From Cognataquiflexum gelatinilyticum (lineage in GTDB: Bacteria > Bacteroidota > Bacteroidia > Cytophagales > Cyclobacteriaceae): DNA of 64,000 nt. Numbering within the stretch: the stretch's first letter is position 1; the number at the start of each line of letters is the position of its first letter. Shown piece by piece: positions 1 to 8,368 of this stretch. The position numbers were made by a program, and so were the translations under genes. The notes under the pieces were generated by a model. That model ran no database searches, was not told the DNA's origin, and saw only the letters and a list, made by a program, of their open reading frames with translations. The stretch is taken from NCBI RefSeq assembly GCF_024813435.1, contig NZ_JANAEZ010000001.1, positions 620,001 through 684,000 of the forward strand. Direction: 5' to 3'.

Positions 1-257
1 TCAACGGGACATTGGCCAAGATCAAAGGATTTATTTTTGGGCAATGTACGGATTGCAATCCCGGCGGAGGTTATGGTTCGCTGACTTTGGATGATATTTT
101 GGATGATTACATTCTCCCGCTGAATATCCCCTCTTACCGGGGTGCGATGATCGGGCATGTTGCGAAGCAGTTTATTGTTCCCTGCGGCGCAAATGTAGAA
201 ATGGATGCTGATGCTGGGACATTTACCTTGACTGAAGGTATTTTTAAATCTAAATAA
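1..257 (+). CDS. LD-carboxypeptidase (peptidase family S66), C-terminal fragment
   Basis: Only about the last 84 codons are present; the frame (first full codon at base 3) is open to the left edge, so the gene begins outside. S66 enzymes (LdcA/MccF type) trim the terminal D-amino acid from cytoplasmic murein tetrapeptides during wall recycling. Visible family landmarks are FIFGQCTDC, the helix SLTLDDILDDYI, and GAMIGH, whose His should be the catalytic-triad His; the Ser and Glu would lie upstream of the window. It ends 7 bases before the next gene, so the two are probably co-transcribed. The family call is firm; whether the substrate is a murein peptide or a peptide-nucleotide of MccF type cannot be told from this fragment. 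Confidence 0.85.
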   Translation, partial: NGTLAKIKGFIFGQCTDCNPGGGYGSLTLDDILDDYILPLNIPSYRGAMIGHVAKQFIVPCGANVEMDADAGTFTLTEGIFKSK

Positions 258-264
258 TCTTTAC

Positions 265-966
265 ATGAAACCATTCGCACTCATTATTTTAATGATTTCA
301 GGCCTTTATCTAGGCTGCATAGAAAAAGAAAAAACTGACATAATGGAAGAAAAAACATACACCTATCTGGCTTTGGGAGATTCCTATACAATCGGTGAGG
401 GGGTCGAAGAATCAGGAAGATACCCTAACCAAGCTGTAGAAATCCTGAAATCAAAAAGCATGATTTTTGAAAAACCAACCATCATAGCAAAAACCGGGTG
501 GACGACCGACGAATTGGACCAAGGTATTGAGGCAGCAGGGATCCAAGGCAAAACCTATGATTTGGTCACGCTTTTGATCGGAGTCAACAACCAATACAGG
601 GGGCGACCTGTCTCTGATTACGAGACTGAATTCAGGAAAATGCTGACCAAAACCATTCGATTTGCCAAAGGAAACCCAAAGCGTGTTGTGGTCATTTCCA
701 TTCCCGATTGGGGAGTTACTCCTTTTGCAACTGACAGGGGTACAGACAGGGAAAAAGTAGCCAAGGAAATTGATGCTTACAATATAGCCAAGGAACGAAT
801 TTCCAAAGAATTAGGCGTGTATTACATCGATATCACGGAAGAATACAGAAAAGTCGGTGCTTTGCCCGAAATGGTCGTCGAAGACAAGCTCCATCCAAGT
901 GAATTGGTTTACAAATCCTGGGCGGAGAAACTGGTAAATGTGATTCTCACTGATATGACCTTCTAA
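265..966 (+). CDS. SGNH/GDSL-family hydrolase lipoprotein
   Basis: A 233-residue predicted lipoprotein: the N-terminus is a hydrophobic signal ending in a lipobox (LYLGC, Cys18), which supports the ATG at 265. The mature part is a compact SGNH hydrolase. Block I is ALGDSY with nucleophile Ser40; block III is IGVNNQ (about 105-110, Asn in the oxyanion position); block V is DKLHPS with Asp207 and His210 completing the triad. Members of this family hydrolyse esters or acetyl groups of lipids or sugars; the substrate here is unknown. With the lipid anchor it should act in the periplasm or on the inner face of the outer membrane. It follows the LD-carboxypeptidase by 7 bases. Confidence 0.85.
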   Translation: MKPFALIILMISGLYLGCIEKEKTDIMEEKTYTYLALGDSYTIGEGVEESGRYPNQAVEILKSKSMIFEKPTIIAKTGWTTDELDQGIEAAGIQGKTYDLVTLLIGVNNQYRGRPVSDYETEFRKMLTKTIRFAKGNPKRVVVISIPDWGVTPFATDRGTDREKVAKEIDAYNIAKERISKELGVYYIDITEEYRKVGALPEMVVEDKLHPSELVYKSWAEKLVNVILTDMTF

Positions 967-1070
967 GGAAAATCGCATTTAGGACTTTTTAACTTTCTGA
1001 AGGGTAAAATCTTCAATCAAAAGAGTGTTAACCTTCGTCTTGGATCAAGAACAAACCAAATAGTATAAAA

Positions 1071-1772
1071 ATGAAACGTCTTCTGATCTTCTCTTTTGGA
1101 ATATTTTTAATCATAATGTATTCCTGCAAATCAACCAAATTATCTGAAAACCAGAATATGGAAGAAAAAGTATTTTGGATAAACAGCACAAAACTTCCCT
1201 GTCAGGGAGTTGGCCCGATGACTTGCCTTCAGATCCAGGAAGGTGCAGAAATCGAGGAAGGAAAATGGTTGAATTTTTTCAGTAATATCGAAGGATTTGA
1301 TTACAAACTCGGAAACATTTACCGCATCAAAGTCAATGTAGAGCAACTCCCTCCTCCCATTCCTGCTGATGCATCAAGTCTAAGATACACTTTAATAGAA
1401 GTGATTTCTGAAAAACCCGACTTGACCTTGCGGATAACGAATATTTGGAGGTTGGAAAGTATTGGTGAAATGAAAAATCCCACAGGAATGGACAAACCCT
1501 TGATTTTCGAATTCAATGCTGAAGAAGGGGGTATTTTTGGGTTTTCGGGTTGCAACACGGTAAGGGGACCCATCACAAAACTGACAGAAACAGAAATTGA
1601 ATTCGGAAATCTGATGAGTACGATGATGGCCTGTCCCCAAGCTGAAATGATTTTGGAAAGGGGAGTGACGCAGGCTTTTAGTGAAATCAAAAAATACAAG
1701 ATTGAAAACAACAGGCTTTATTTGTCCACAAATGACGGCACTCCTTTGATGATATTACGCAATGTGGATTAA
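1071..1772 (+). CDS. DUF4377 + META domain lipoprotein (HslJ-like)
   Basis: A 233-residue protein with a lipobox near MYSC (Cys19), so probably an envelope lipoprotein. Two domains follow. Residues about 33-115 match the DUF4377 pattern (WINSTKLPCQGVGPMTCLQI, then W-L-F-F-IEGF-Y and RIKV). Residues about 120-233 form a META domain, recognisable by FGFSGCNTVRG, the MMACP motif and the ending LYLSTNDGTPLMIL, as in HslJ and secreted META proteins. META domains are linked to stress and motility phenotypes elsewhere but have no known catalytic activity, so I assign no function. It stands alone, 104 bases after the SGNH gene, and ends at a bidirectional terminator shared with the convergent DUF1573 gene. 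Confidence 0.85.
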   Translation: MKRLLIFSFGIFLIIMYSCKSTKLSENQNMEEKVFWINSTKLPCQGVGPMTCLQIQEGAEIEEGKWLNFFSNIEGFDYKLGNIYRIKVNVEQLPPPIPADASSLRYTLIEVISEKPDLTLRITNIWRLESIGEMKNPTGMDKPLIFEFNAEEGGIFGFSGCNTVRGPITKLTETEIEFGNLMSTMMACPQAEMILERGVTQAFSEIKKYKIENNRLYLSTNDGTPLMILRNVD

Positions 1773-1784
1773 AAAATCATAAAA

Positions 1785-1815
1785 AAAGCCGACAACATTT
1801 TTTGTTATCGGCTTT
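1785..1815. terminator. Bidirectional terminator between convergent genes
   Basis: AAAGCCGACAAC (1785-1796) pairs with GTTATCGGCTTT (1804-1815), a 12-bp stem with one mismatch and a 7-nt T-rich loop. It is flanked by A and T runs on both sides and sits midway between the stop codons at 1772 and 1836. Confidence 0.8.
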
Positions 1816-1835
1816 ACATTTGATTTTTAAATCAC

Positions 1836-2222
1836 TTAAGTTTTAGGAAGCACATTTACTTTCAAAGATACCTTTTCGATAGGTTCTGAGGCATTGGAAT
1901 AGATCCTGATTATGGGATTCTGAGTTCCCATTTTGCCAGCTGAGTTGTAGACTACTTTCAATTCTCCTGTCGCTCCCGGAGCAATGGCATCTTTAGGCCA
2001 GTTTGGAGCGGTACAGCCACAAGTGACTGCCACATTTTGGATTTTGAGAGGTGAATCCCCCGTGTTCTTAAAAGTAAAGACATGCTCCACTTTGTCACCT
2101 TGGGTAATGCTGCCAAAGTCTTTTTCTTTGACTTGGAACTCGATTACGGGTCCTTTTTGATCTTGCGAGTAAACGGTGAATGTCATCAGGACAGCCACCA
2201 CGAATAAAAGGGTCTTTTTCAT
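1836..2222 (-). CDS. DUF1573 domain secreted protein
   Basis: A 128-residue protein with a signal peptide (about residues 1-20, ending near TVYSQ) and a single DUF1573 domain, an immunoglobulin-like fold common in Bacteroidota envelope proteins. Family marks are FGSITQGDKVEHVFTFKNTG, the Cys pair in TCGCTAPNWP, and GELKVVYNSAGKMGTQNPII. DUF1573 proteins are secreted and thought to mediate adhesion or protein contacts; no enzymatic role is known. It lies 19 bases downstream of the helicase gene on the same strand and is probably read with it. The terminator at 1785-1815 ends the unit. Confidence 0.85.
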   Translation of the reverse strand: MKKTLLFVVAVLMTFTVYSQDQKGPVIEFQVKEKDFGSITQGDKVEHVFTFKNTGDSPLKIQNVAVTCGCTAPNWPKDAIAPGATGELKVVYNSAGKMGTQNPIIRIYSNASEPIEKVSLKVNVLPKT

Positions 2223-2241
2223 TTTTGATTGTATTTAGGTG

Positions 2242-3690
2242 TTATACTTCTAAATCATTTACATTAAGGTAAAATTTCGGGTGAAAGTTCACCATAAACA
2301 GCTCTTTCTTTGCCCTGGTCATTGCTGTATAAAGCCATCGGATATAGTCTTGATTTACCATGTCTTCGGTCAGATAACCCTGATCTACAAATACGGCATC
2401 CCACTGTCCACCCTGTGCTTTATGACACGTCAATGCATACGCAAACTTGACCTGTAAGGCCGAAAGATAAGAATCTTTTTTTATCAATTCCATTCTTTCA
2501 GTCTTGTTTGCAACATCTGCATAATCTTCCGAAACCTGTCTGTACAATTCCCTGTATTGGTCCGGACTCAAAGCGGGATGTGGGCTATACAAAGTATCGA
2601 GGACTACTTTTGCTTCAAAATAAGGTTCATCGGGATAATCGATAAGCCTCAATTCCAAGGTAGCAAATCTCAGACCATACATTTCTTCAAATGACCTGAT
2701 TTTGACTACCTCAGCAAAATCGCCGTTTGCAAGAAAGTTCACTTTCTCGGATTCTGCCATATACACGTAATTGTTTTTGACTATCATGAGCATGTCTCCG
2801 GCAGCTATTTCATCCTCGTAAAAGTGAATGGTCCTTCTTATATATTGATTGTATTGGACGGCTGATTTATTTGATCTGGTAATGATCGTTGTATTTTCGA
2901 TCCCGTATTTTTCATAGGCATATCGAAGGCCATCTTCCAATCTTTCCCCGGTCATCCTGTAAAAATCCCTGAACCCTGAAGTCACCATTTCAACAGAAGG
3001 TGTTTCTTTGGTGAGTGTTTGTCTAAGTTGTGTGGCATTATATAAAATCCCCGAAGTCAACTGCTGCCGCATTACCTCCTTCAACTCCACTCCATTTACC
3101 TCTAGTCTGAAGTTTCTGACTAAGTAATCTTTATCCAATCCAGGACTTGATGAACTTCCCACAGGGGGCAATTGGGCAATGTCTCCAACCAATATTAAAA
3201 GATTGCTTGATTCCTGAAATATAAATTGTATCAAATCCCGCAACAAACTCCGCCCTGAGGTGGAATCATCGGAAAGCATGGAAGCCTCATCGACTATAAA
3301 CAGTGTATCTTTGAAATAATTTTTCTGAAGCACAAATCCCTGTCCCAAATCACCCGCCTCCCCTTTTGGCTTATAGATGATTTTGTGGATGGTAAATGCT
3401 GCTTTATTGCTATAGTTTCCCATAACTTTGGCTGCCCTTCCTGTGGGTGCAAGCAAAAGTGATTTGAGTTTGATCCTCGGGAGGGTTTTGACCAAGGCAG
3501 AAACAAGGGATGTTTTTCCCGTACCGGCATATCCCCTTAGCAAAAAAGTCTTACTTCCGGCAGACTTCAGGGTTAAAAATCCATCCATATGCATGAAAAA
3601 ATCCATTTGACCCGATGTAGGCTCAAAAGGAAAATTTCTTTTTAATAAGGCGGAAGGCTTTAAAGTGTCTTGATTATCTTTACCCATCAT
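2242..3690 (-). CDS. RecD-like superfamily 1B DNA helicase / AAA ATPase
   Basis: A 482-residue single-subunit helicase-like protein. Walker A is GYAGTGKTS (about residues 53-61), Walker B is FIVDEASML (Asp134-Glu135), motif III is VGDIAQLPPVGSS (168-180), and the C-terminal UvrD-like lobe carries ALTCHKAQGGQWDAVFVDQG and YTAMTRAKKEL (motifs V-VI). This is the RecD/RecD2 helicase core without the long N-terminal domain of RecD2 or any RecB/RecC partner nearby. The family moves 5'-3' on single-stranded DNA in repair or replication-fork processing. The start MMG could be either of two adjacent ATGs. It is divergent from the NUDIX gene with only 22 bases between them, so the promoters must extend into coding sequence. 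Confidence 0.88.
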   Translation of the reverse strand: MMGKDNQDTLKPSALLKRNFPFEPTSGQMDFFMHMDGFLTLKSAGSKTFLLRGYAGTGKTSLVSALVKTLPRIKLKSLLLAPTGRAAKVMGNYSNKAAFTIHKIIYKPKGEAGDLGQGFVLQKNYFKDTLFIVDEASMLSDDSTSGRSLLRDLIQFIFQESSNLLILVGDIAQLPPVGSSSSPGLDKDYLVRNFRLEVNGVELKEVMRQQLTSGILYNATQLRQTLTKETPSVEMVTSGFRDFYRMTGERLEDGLRYAYEKYGIENTTIITRSNKSAVQYNQYIRRTIHFYEDEIAAGDMLMIVKNNYVYMAESEKVNFLANGDFAEVVKIRSFEEMYGLRFATLELRLIDYPDEPYFEAKVVLDTLYSPHPALSPDQYRELYRQVSEDYADVANKTERMELIKKDSYLSALQVKFAYALTCHKAQGGQWDAVFVDQGYLTEDMVNQDYIRWLYTAMTRAKKELFMVNFHPKFYLNVNDLEV

Positions 3691-3712
3691 CAGAGACGAA
3701 GCTAAGGCTAAT

Positions 3713-4216
3713 ATGACAATTTCGGAAAAGGAACTTCATGAGAAATTTGGGGGCAGGTTGAGGACAAGAGTCAATGGGGTTTTGATACATGATGAAAAAA
3801 TCCTGATGATCAAACACGACATGGGTAACGGAAAGTACTTTTGGAATGTCCCTGGAGGAGGAATGAAATATGGTAGCTCAAGCAGCGAAAACTTAAAGCG
3901 GGAATTTCTTGAAGAAACAGGTATTGAAATATCTGTTGAAAATTTTTTATGCAATTACGAATATTTAAATCCACCACTCCATGCGGTTGAACTTTATTTT
4001 GAAGTGAGGCAAACAGGAGGAAAACTGATAATTGGCAAAGATCCGGAGCTGCCAAATGACAAGCAGTTGATCACTGAAATACAGTTTCTCGACATCGATA
4101 TATTGTCATCCATCAAAAATGAGGAGAAACACCGCCTTTTTTGGGGAATAAAATCCGTGAATGATGCGAGATTATGGAAAGGTTATTTTAATTTTGAAAA
4201 TAATTCTATAAAATAG
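3713..4216 (+). CDS. NUDIX domain protein with atypical box
   Basis: A 167-residue NUDIX fold protein. The NUDIX box spans about residues 49-71: the core REFLEETGI is intact, including the metal-binding EE, but the first conserved Glu of the consensus G-x5-E is Ser55 (G49-x5-S55). NUDIX enzymes cleave a diphosphate linked to another moiety. The Ser is away from the metal-binding Glu pair, so activity may remain, but the substrate cannot be predicted. No neighbour suggests a pathway: it is divergent from the RecD-like gene and 52 bases before the coaD operon. Confidence 0.82.
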   Translation: MTISEKELHEKFGGRLRTRVNGVLIHDEKILMIKHDMGNGKYFWNVPGGGMKYGSSSSENLKREFLEETGIEISVENFLCNYEYLNPPLHAVELYFEVRQTGGKLIIGKDPELPNDKQLITEIQFLDIDILSSIKNEEKHRLFWGIKSVNDARLWKGYFNFENNSIK

Positions 4217-4268
4217 CATCTTGATTATACACCATCAACCTAATTAAAAGTTCTAATCAATCCAAAAA

Positions 4269-4850
4269 ATGACACTATCCAGAATTTTATCGATTGTCTT
4301 CTTAATTTCCGCTCTTGCCCTTGGGTATTTCCTCTACAAAAGTGTGGACGATGTAATGCAGCAAGAAAAACTGATCATAGCTACCGAAGCTAGGATTATC
4401 GAAAAACTTCAGATGCTCAGAGATGCCCAAGTCGCATATTTGGCATCAAACGGCGTATATGCCGGAAACTGGAATGATTTAAAGAAATTTATCGAAGAGG
4501 GTAAAATCTGGCTTGTTCAAAGAACCGAAACAACCAAACTTCTTGAATACGGTAAAGAAGAAATTTCGGTTCAATATGACACCCTAGGATCCGTGGAAGT
4601 AATTGATTCCTTGTTCAATGAAAGGAAATATCCGAATTTCAATATTGATAACATGCATATTGTGCCGGGTTCAGGCGGAAAGCAGTTCGAGTTTTTTGCT
4701 GACAAAGTAGAAAGAACCCAAAGAGAAATCCCTGTATTCGAAATTAGGGATCCTGATCCAATCAACCCCAAAAGAAGACTGAACAACAAAGAAAAAGCAC
4801 TTCGAGTTGGATCTAGAACTGATTCTTCTACTTCAGGTAACTGGGAGTAA
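4269..4850 (+). CDS. Membrane-anchored protein of unknown function, coaD operon
   Basis: A 193-residue protein I do not recognise. Residues about 4-23 form one hydrophobic membrane helix directly after the short N-terminus, followed by a charged, probably helical region (EARIIEKLQMLRDAQVAYL) and a soluble domain to the C-terminus, which ends in a Ser/Thr-rich tail. With one N-terminal anchor the bulk is expected in the periplasm. It is the first gene of a tight group, 2 bases before the DUF3822 gene, which is 11 bases before coaD. The shared operon is the only hint to its role. Confidence 0.7.
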   Translation: MTLSRILSIVFLISALALGYFLYKSVDDVMQQEKLIIATEARIIEKLQMLRDAQVAYLASNGVYAGNWNDLKKFIEEGKIWLVQRTETTKLLEYGKEEISVQYDTLGSVEVIDSLFNERKYPNFNIDNMHIVPGSGGKQFEFFADKVERTQREIPVFEIRDPDPINPKRRLNNKEKALRVGSRTDSSTSGNWE

Positions 4851-4852
4851 TT

Positions 4853-5686
4853 TTGGCCATCCAGACTGAATATAGTATCCAACAAAAAATTCAATGCGAT
4901 AAATTTGATGCCCAAGCGGTGTCAAGTTTATCGCTTTTCTTATTTGATGGTTTTTATTTTTATTTTGCCAAAGACCAAAACGGGAAGATTTTAGCCATTC
5001 ATAGCCAATCTTTCGAGAGTCCAAGGCTTTTGGCTTTCAAACTGAAGGACGAAAAACTACTTAAACTTGACGTTCCAATCAAAGTTTTTAATCACCTTGC
5101 CTCATTTTCTTTGGTACCTGGAGTAGTGTTTGAAAGTTCTTTGTCTTCGATTTTTCTTTTTTTTGCCGAAAAACCAAAGGAAAACACCCATGTATTCGAA
5201 ACCACACTTTCGAGCAATAACCTCCATTTAGTAGGTAGCATTCATAAAGACTTGGCTGATATATTGTCTCAAGACAAATCAGATATCACTTTCCACCACG
5301 GTGCTTCCTCCTTCCTTTCCTTTGCAGTAAAAGAAAAATTCAACTTACTTAACCAAGAAATCATGGTTTTGGTACAAAAAGGATTTTTCTACCTGATAGC
5401 TTTCACCAATCAAGAACTATCGTTATTCAATAAATTTGAAATTCAAAACAAAGAAGATTTTTTAAAATACTTATTTGGAGTGGTACATCAACTCAATTTC
5501 AATAGGGCTTTTTGTCGGATTTCAGTGTTTGGTGATTCTATGCGTTATGGCATTGATGAACTTTGGGGGAATTTATATTTCAAAAATTTTAAAATCTCTA
5601 CCCCATTTTCAAATATCCAGTACCATGAAGGTGCCGAGATTTTTCAAAAACCTGAGATATTTGAATCCTATTGGGAATTACCCTAA
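4853..5686 (+). CDS. DUF3822 family protein
   Basis: A 277-residue protein of the Bacteroidota-restricted DUF3822 family, recognised by its overall pattern (LSLFLFDGFYFYF near the N-terminus, a central HGASSFLSF strand, and the C-terminal half CRISVFGDS) and by its place just upstream of coaD, where the family usually sits. No biochemical role is established. There is no signal peptide or membrane helix, so it should be cytoplasmic. The start is TTG at 4853, preceded by GGGAG; no in-frame ATG exists before a Met deep in the protein. It begins 2 bases after the previous stop, so translation is likely coupled. Confidence 0.75.
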   Translation: MAIQTEYSIQQKIQCDKFDAQAVSSLSLFLFDGFYFYFAKDQNGKILAIHSQSFESPRLLAFKLKDEKLLKLDVPIKVFNHLASFSLVPGVVFESSLSSIFLFFAEKPKENTHVFETTLSSNNLHLVGSIHKDLADILSQDKSDITFHHGASSFLSFAVKEKFNLLNQEIMVLVQKGFFYLIAFTNQELSLFNKFEIQNKEDFLKYLFGVVHQLNFNRAFCRISVFGDSMRYGIDELWGNLYFKNFKISTPFSNIQYHEGAEIFQKPEIFESYWELP

Positions 5687-5697
5687 ACTAACAACAG

Positions 5698-6153
5698 ATG
5701 AAAAAAATTGCCCTGTTTCCAGGTTCATTTGATCCTTTTACCAAAGGCCACCATGATATTGTTTTAAGGAGTCTGAAGCTTTTTGATGAGGTAATCGTTG
5801 CTATCGGTTACAATTCTGCCAAAAAAAACAGGTATTTCGAAATTGACATAATGGTGGAAAAAATCAGCAGTCTTTATGTTGGAAATGATAGGGTAAAAGT
5901 TTTGGTATATAATGAACTCACCTCATCACTTGCAAAAACCCAAGGAGCAAATTTTTTGGTCAGAGGATTAAGAAATATAATTGATTTTGAATATGAAAAT
6001 ACTATCAGCCAGATGAACCGCAACCTCAATCCTGATTTGGAGACTGTTTTTCTGATCACTTCATCCAAGTATGCTGCTGTGAGTTCTACCATCATCCGTG
6101 AAGTCCACCGATACAATGGGGATGTATCAGAATATCTTCCCTATCAATTGTGA
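5698..6153 (+). CDS. coaD: Phosphopantetheine adenylyltransferase
   Basis: A 151-residue enzyme of full family length. It transfers AMP from ATP to 4'-phosphopantetheine to make dephospho-CoA, the penultimate step of coenzyme A synthesis, in the cytosol. The nucleotidyltransferase signature GSFDPFTKGHHDI (about 9-21) includes the T/HxGH-type motif; VRGLRNIIDFEYE binds the substrate and the C-terminal SSTIIRE matches the ISSTxIR motif. It ends a three-gene operon. Its last 10 bases overlap the 3' end of the convergent NUDIX gene, so the two transcripts run into each other with no separate terminator. Confidence 0.97.
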   Translation: MKKIALFPGSFDPFTKGHHDIVLRSLKLFDEVIVAIGYNSAKKNRYFEIDIMVEKISSLYVGNDRVKVLVYNELTSSLAKTQGANFLVRGLRNIIDFEYENTISQMNRNLNPDLETVFLITSSKYAAVSSTIIREVHRYNGDVSEYLPYQL

Positions 6154-6827
6154 ATTTTAGGGATAATTTTCAAAAATTGCTTATATAAATACCGCATAGA
6201 AGGATAGGAATTGACTAAGGCTGTTTTTGCTTCCTGATGTCCCATCCATCTTATGTCAACGATTCCCTCTTCTTTCTGAGGTTTCATGCCTGAATCATTG
6301 GTACTTTCCATAACATACCAATATGTCTTTTTCAAGATACTTTTCCTGTCTTGGGTATAGGTATGCCAAGTATTGATGATTTTGGGTCCAAGTTTGACTT
6401 TGATACCACACTCCTCTTCTACTTCTCTGAGAGCGCATTGAGCGGGAGTTTCTCCTTTGTCAAATTTTCCTTTTGGCAAATCCCATTTGCCCAACCTGAA
6501 AATGAAAAGTGCCTTGTCATCTTTGACCACGATACCTCCTGCAGCCTTAATGACAGTAAACCTGCTTTTGATAAATGATTTCATTCCGGGTTTATCTTTA
6601 CAGACAAGGCTGACAGAATCCAGGTTTTTGAGTTTTCGTGTTCTGAGCAGATAAAGTAATTTGATGATCACATCTTTGGATGGCTCAACAATCAATACAT
6701 CATCGTGAAATTCTCCTGTACCGGGAATATCAGCGGGGTGGTCATATACTACTTCAAAAGTTCTGTCTTTTGGCAGTTCCTCAGGAGTAAAAAGCTCAAG
6801 TGGTTTGTCGTTGATGAAAATTCTCAT
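6144..6827 (-). CDS. NUDIX hydrolase with N-terminal extension
   Basis: A 227-residue protein. Residues 1-90 form an extra domain (motif DVLIVEPSKDVIIKLLYLL) typical of a Bacteroidota NUDIX subfamily; residues about 95-225 are the NUDIX domain with a full consensus box at 120-142 (G120-x5-E126-x7-REVEEECGI). The enzyme should hydrolyse a nucleoside diphosphate-linked compound using Mg2+; the substrate is unknown. The start ATG at 6827 begins MRIFIND. The gene overlaps the end of coaD tail-to-tail by 10 bases and is divergent from pyrE with 107 bases between them. Confidence 0.87.
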   Translation of the reverse strand: MRIFINDKPLELFTPEELPKDRTFEVVYDHPADIPGTGEFHDDVLIVEPSKDVIIKLLYLLRTRKLKNLDSVSLVCKDKPGMKSFIKSRFTVIKAAGGIVVKDDKALFIFRLGKWDLPKGKFDKGETPAQCALREVEEECGIKVKLGPKIINTWHTYTQDRKSILKKTYWYVMESTNDSGMKPQKEEGIVDIRWMGHQEAKTALVNSYPSMRYLYKQFLKIIPKIHN

Positions 6828-6934
6828 TTGATGAAAATCCTGTTCCTCGGTTTTGAATGTAAGTTGGCCAAAAATGCATAAAATTTTTAAGCCTGCACAA
6901 TCCCCACTTAGAATTTATACCTTAATTTTAGACC

Positions 6935-7579
6935 ATGGAAATATTTGACAAAAAAACAGCCTCAGAAGTGGCTGCAAAGCTTTTGGAAATTGAGGCAATC
7001 AGACTTCAGCCAAACAATCCCTTTACATGGGCTTCGGGATGGAAATCTCCCATCTATTGTGACAACCGGCTAGCCTTGTCCTATCCGAAGGTCAGGAAAT
7101 TCATCAAAAACAAGCTCATTGAAGCGGTACAGGAATATTTCCCCAACGTGGAAGCCATTGCAGGAGTGGCCACAGCAGGCATACCACAGGGTGCCCTTCT
7201 TGCCGACAAAATGGATCTTCCCTTTTTGTATGTGAGATCCAAGGCCAAAGGACACGGAATGGAAAATATGATTGAGGGTAAAGTCACTCCTGGTCAAAAA
7301 GTAGTAGTCATCGAAGACCTGGTATCCACCGGCGGAAGCTCTTTGAAGGCTGTGGCAGACTTGAAAGCTGCCGGTTTTGAGGTTTTGGGAATGATGGCGA
7401 TTTTCACATATGGATTTGATGTAGCCAAGCAAAACTTTGAGGAGGCAGGAGTGAAATTGGTTTGTCTTAGTGATTATTCTTCAATGCTTCCCCAGGCCCT
7501 TGCAGATGATTTTATTGATGACTATACATTAGCATCTCTGGTAGAATGGAGAAAAAATCCATCAGAATGGCCTAAATAA
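6935..7579 (+). CDS. pyrE: Orotate phosphoribosyltransferase
   Basis: A 214-residue enzyme joining orotate to PRPP to give orotidine monophosphate, the fifth step of de novo pyrimidine synthesis, in the cytosol. The type I phosphoribosyltransferase signature VVVIEDLVSTGGSS lies at 123-136 with the two acidic residues that hold PRPP; RSKAKGHG (about 101-108) is the catalytic flexible loop. Length is normal. It is a single-gene unit here, not next to other pyr genes. A TAATTTTA sequence about 10 bases before the ATG resembles a -7 box but is too close to the start to be assigned. After the stop there is an 11-bp imperfect hairpin (7588-7619) without a T-tract. Confidence 0.97.
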   Translation: MEIFDKKTASEVAAKLLEIEAIRLQPNNPFTWASGWKSPIYCDNRLALSYPKVRKFIKNKLIEAVQEYFPNVEAIAGVATAGIPQGALLADKMDLPFLYVRSKAKGHGMENMIEGKVTPGQKVVVIEDLVSTGGSSLKAVADLKAAGFEVLGMMAIFTYGFDVAKQNFEEAGVKLVCLSDYSSMLPQALADDFIDDYTLASLVEWRKNPSEWPK

Positions 7580-7602
7580 AAATAGATTAGAGGGGAAGAT
7601 AC

Positions 7603-8367
7603 CTAAAACTTCTCCTCTACTCCCAATCCAAACAAAGCAAAGTCATATTTTACAGGATCCACGGGATCAAATTCTCTGAGCTTTTTGGTAAGTTCCAAGG
7701 CAGTACCCCAATCCGTCTGCTTTCTGGTAATCAATCCCAATTTTCTTGCTACCCTATCTACATGTAGATCGCAAGGGCAAATCAGCTGATAGGGTTGGAT
7801 GGTATTCCAAAGTCCAAAATCCACCCCTTTCTCATCTTTTCTCACCATCCATCTTAAAAACATATTCAACCGCTTACAAGCAGAATTTCGATCAGGAGTG
7901 GCGACATGCTTTTTTGTTCTGTTAGGAGCAAATGGATGCCGGAAGAAATACTGATGAAAATTCTTCAAAAGAATTGACATGATTTCTACATCTTCATTCC
8001 ATCCAATGACAAAAGCACTTTCTAATGATTGATGTTCTTTGTAAAACGAAGAGAAAAACTGAATAAAATACAGCGTATCCAGATCATTGAAAGTTCGGTG
8101 CTTGAAATTCAAAAAAGGCTTCAGGTCTGATTCAGTATGATGAATCATGAATTGATATGGCGAATGATCCATCATTTCCAATAACTGAAGGCATTTGCTG
8201 ATGATGGTTTTTCGCTGGCCCCAAGCCAAGGTGGCTGCAAAAAATCCCGCTATTTCAATGTCCTGTTTGCCAGTATATCGGTGTGGGATAGAAATAGGGT
8301 CGAGCTCAATAAATCCCAACCTATTGTATTGATCTGTTTTTTGATCCAAAAAAGATTTTAGATCCAT
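7603..8367 (-). CDS. TIGR02757/DUF2400 family protein
   Basis: A 254-residue conserved protein of the TIGR02757 (DUF2400) family, found in many Bacteroidota and some other phyla, with no established function. Family features seen: the N-terminal stretch on a RYTGKQDIEIAGFFAATLAWGQR core, the region FLRWMVRKDEKGVDFGLWN, the CDLHVDRVARKLGL helix and the ending YDFALFGLGV. It resembles HhH-type DNA glycosylases only loosely, so I do not assign DNA repair. I choose the ATG at 8367 (MDLKSF) over the longer frame to 8460, because the latter would run 92 bases into the upstream gene, which stops at 8369. Confidence 0.82.
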   Translation of the reverse strand: MDLKSFLDQKTDQYNRLGFIELDPISIPHRYTGKQDIEIAGFFAATLAWGQRKTIISKCLQLLEMMDHSPYQFMIHHTESDLKPFLNFKHRTFNDLDTLYFIQFFSSFYKEHQSLESAFVIGWNEDVEIMSILLKNFHQYFFRHPFAPNRTKKHVATPDRNSACKRLNMFLRWMVRKDEKGVDFGLWNTIQPYQLICPCDLHVDRVARKLGLITRKQTDWGTALELTKKLREFDPVDPVKYDFALFGLGVEEKF

Positions 8368-8368
8368 C

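Noticed and set aside
7588..7619. Hairpin between pyrE and the DUF2400 gene as a terminator
   Set aside because: An 11-bp stem exists, with one mismatch, but there is no T-run on either side, and it extends into the DUF2400 coding end.
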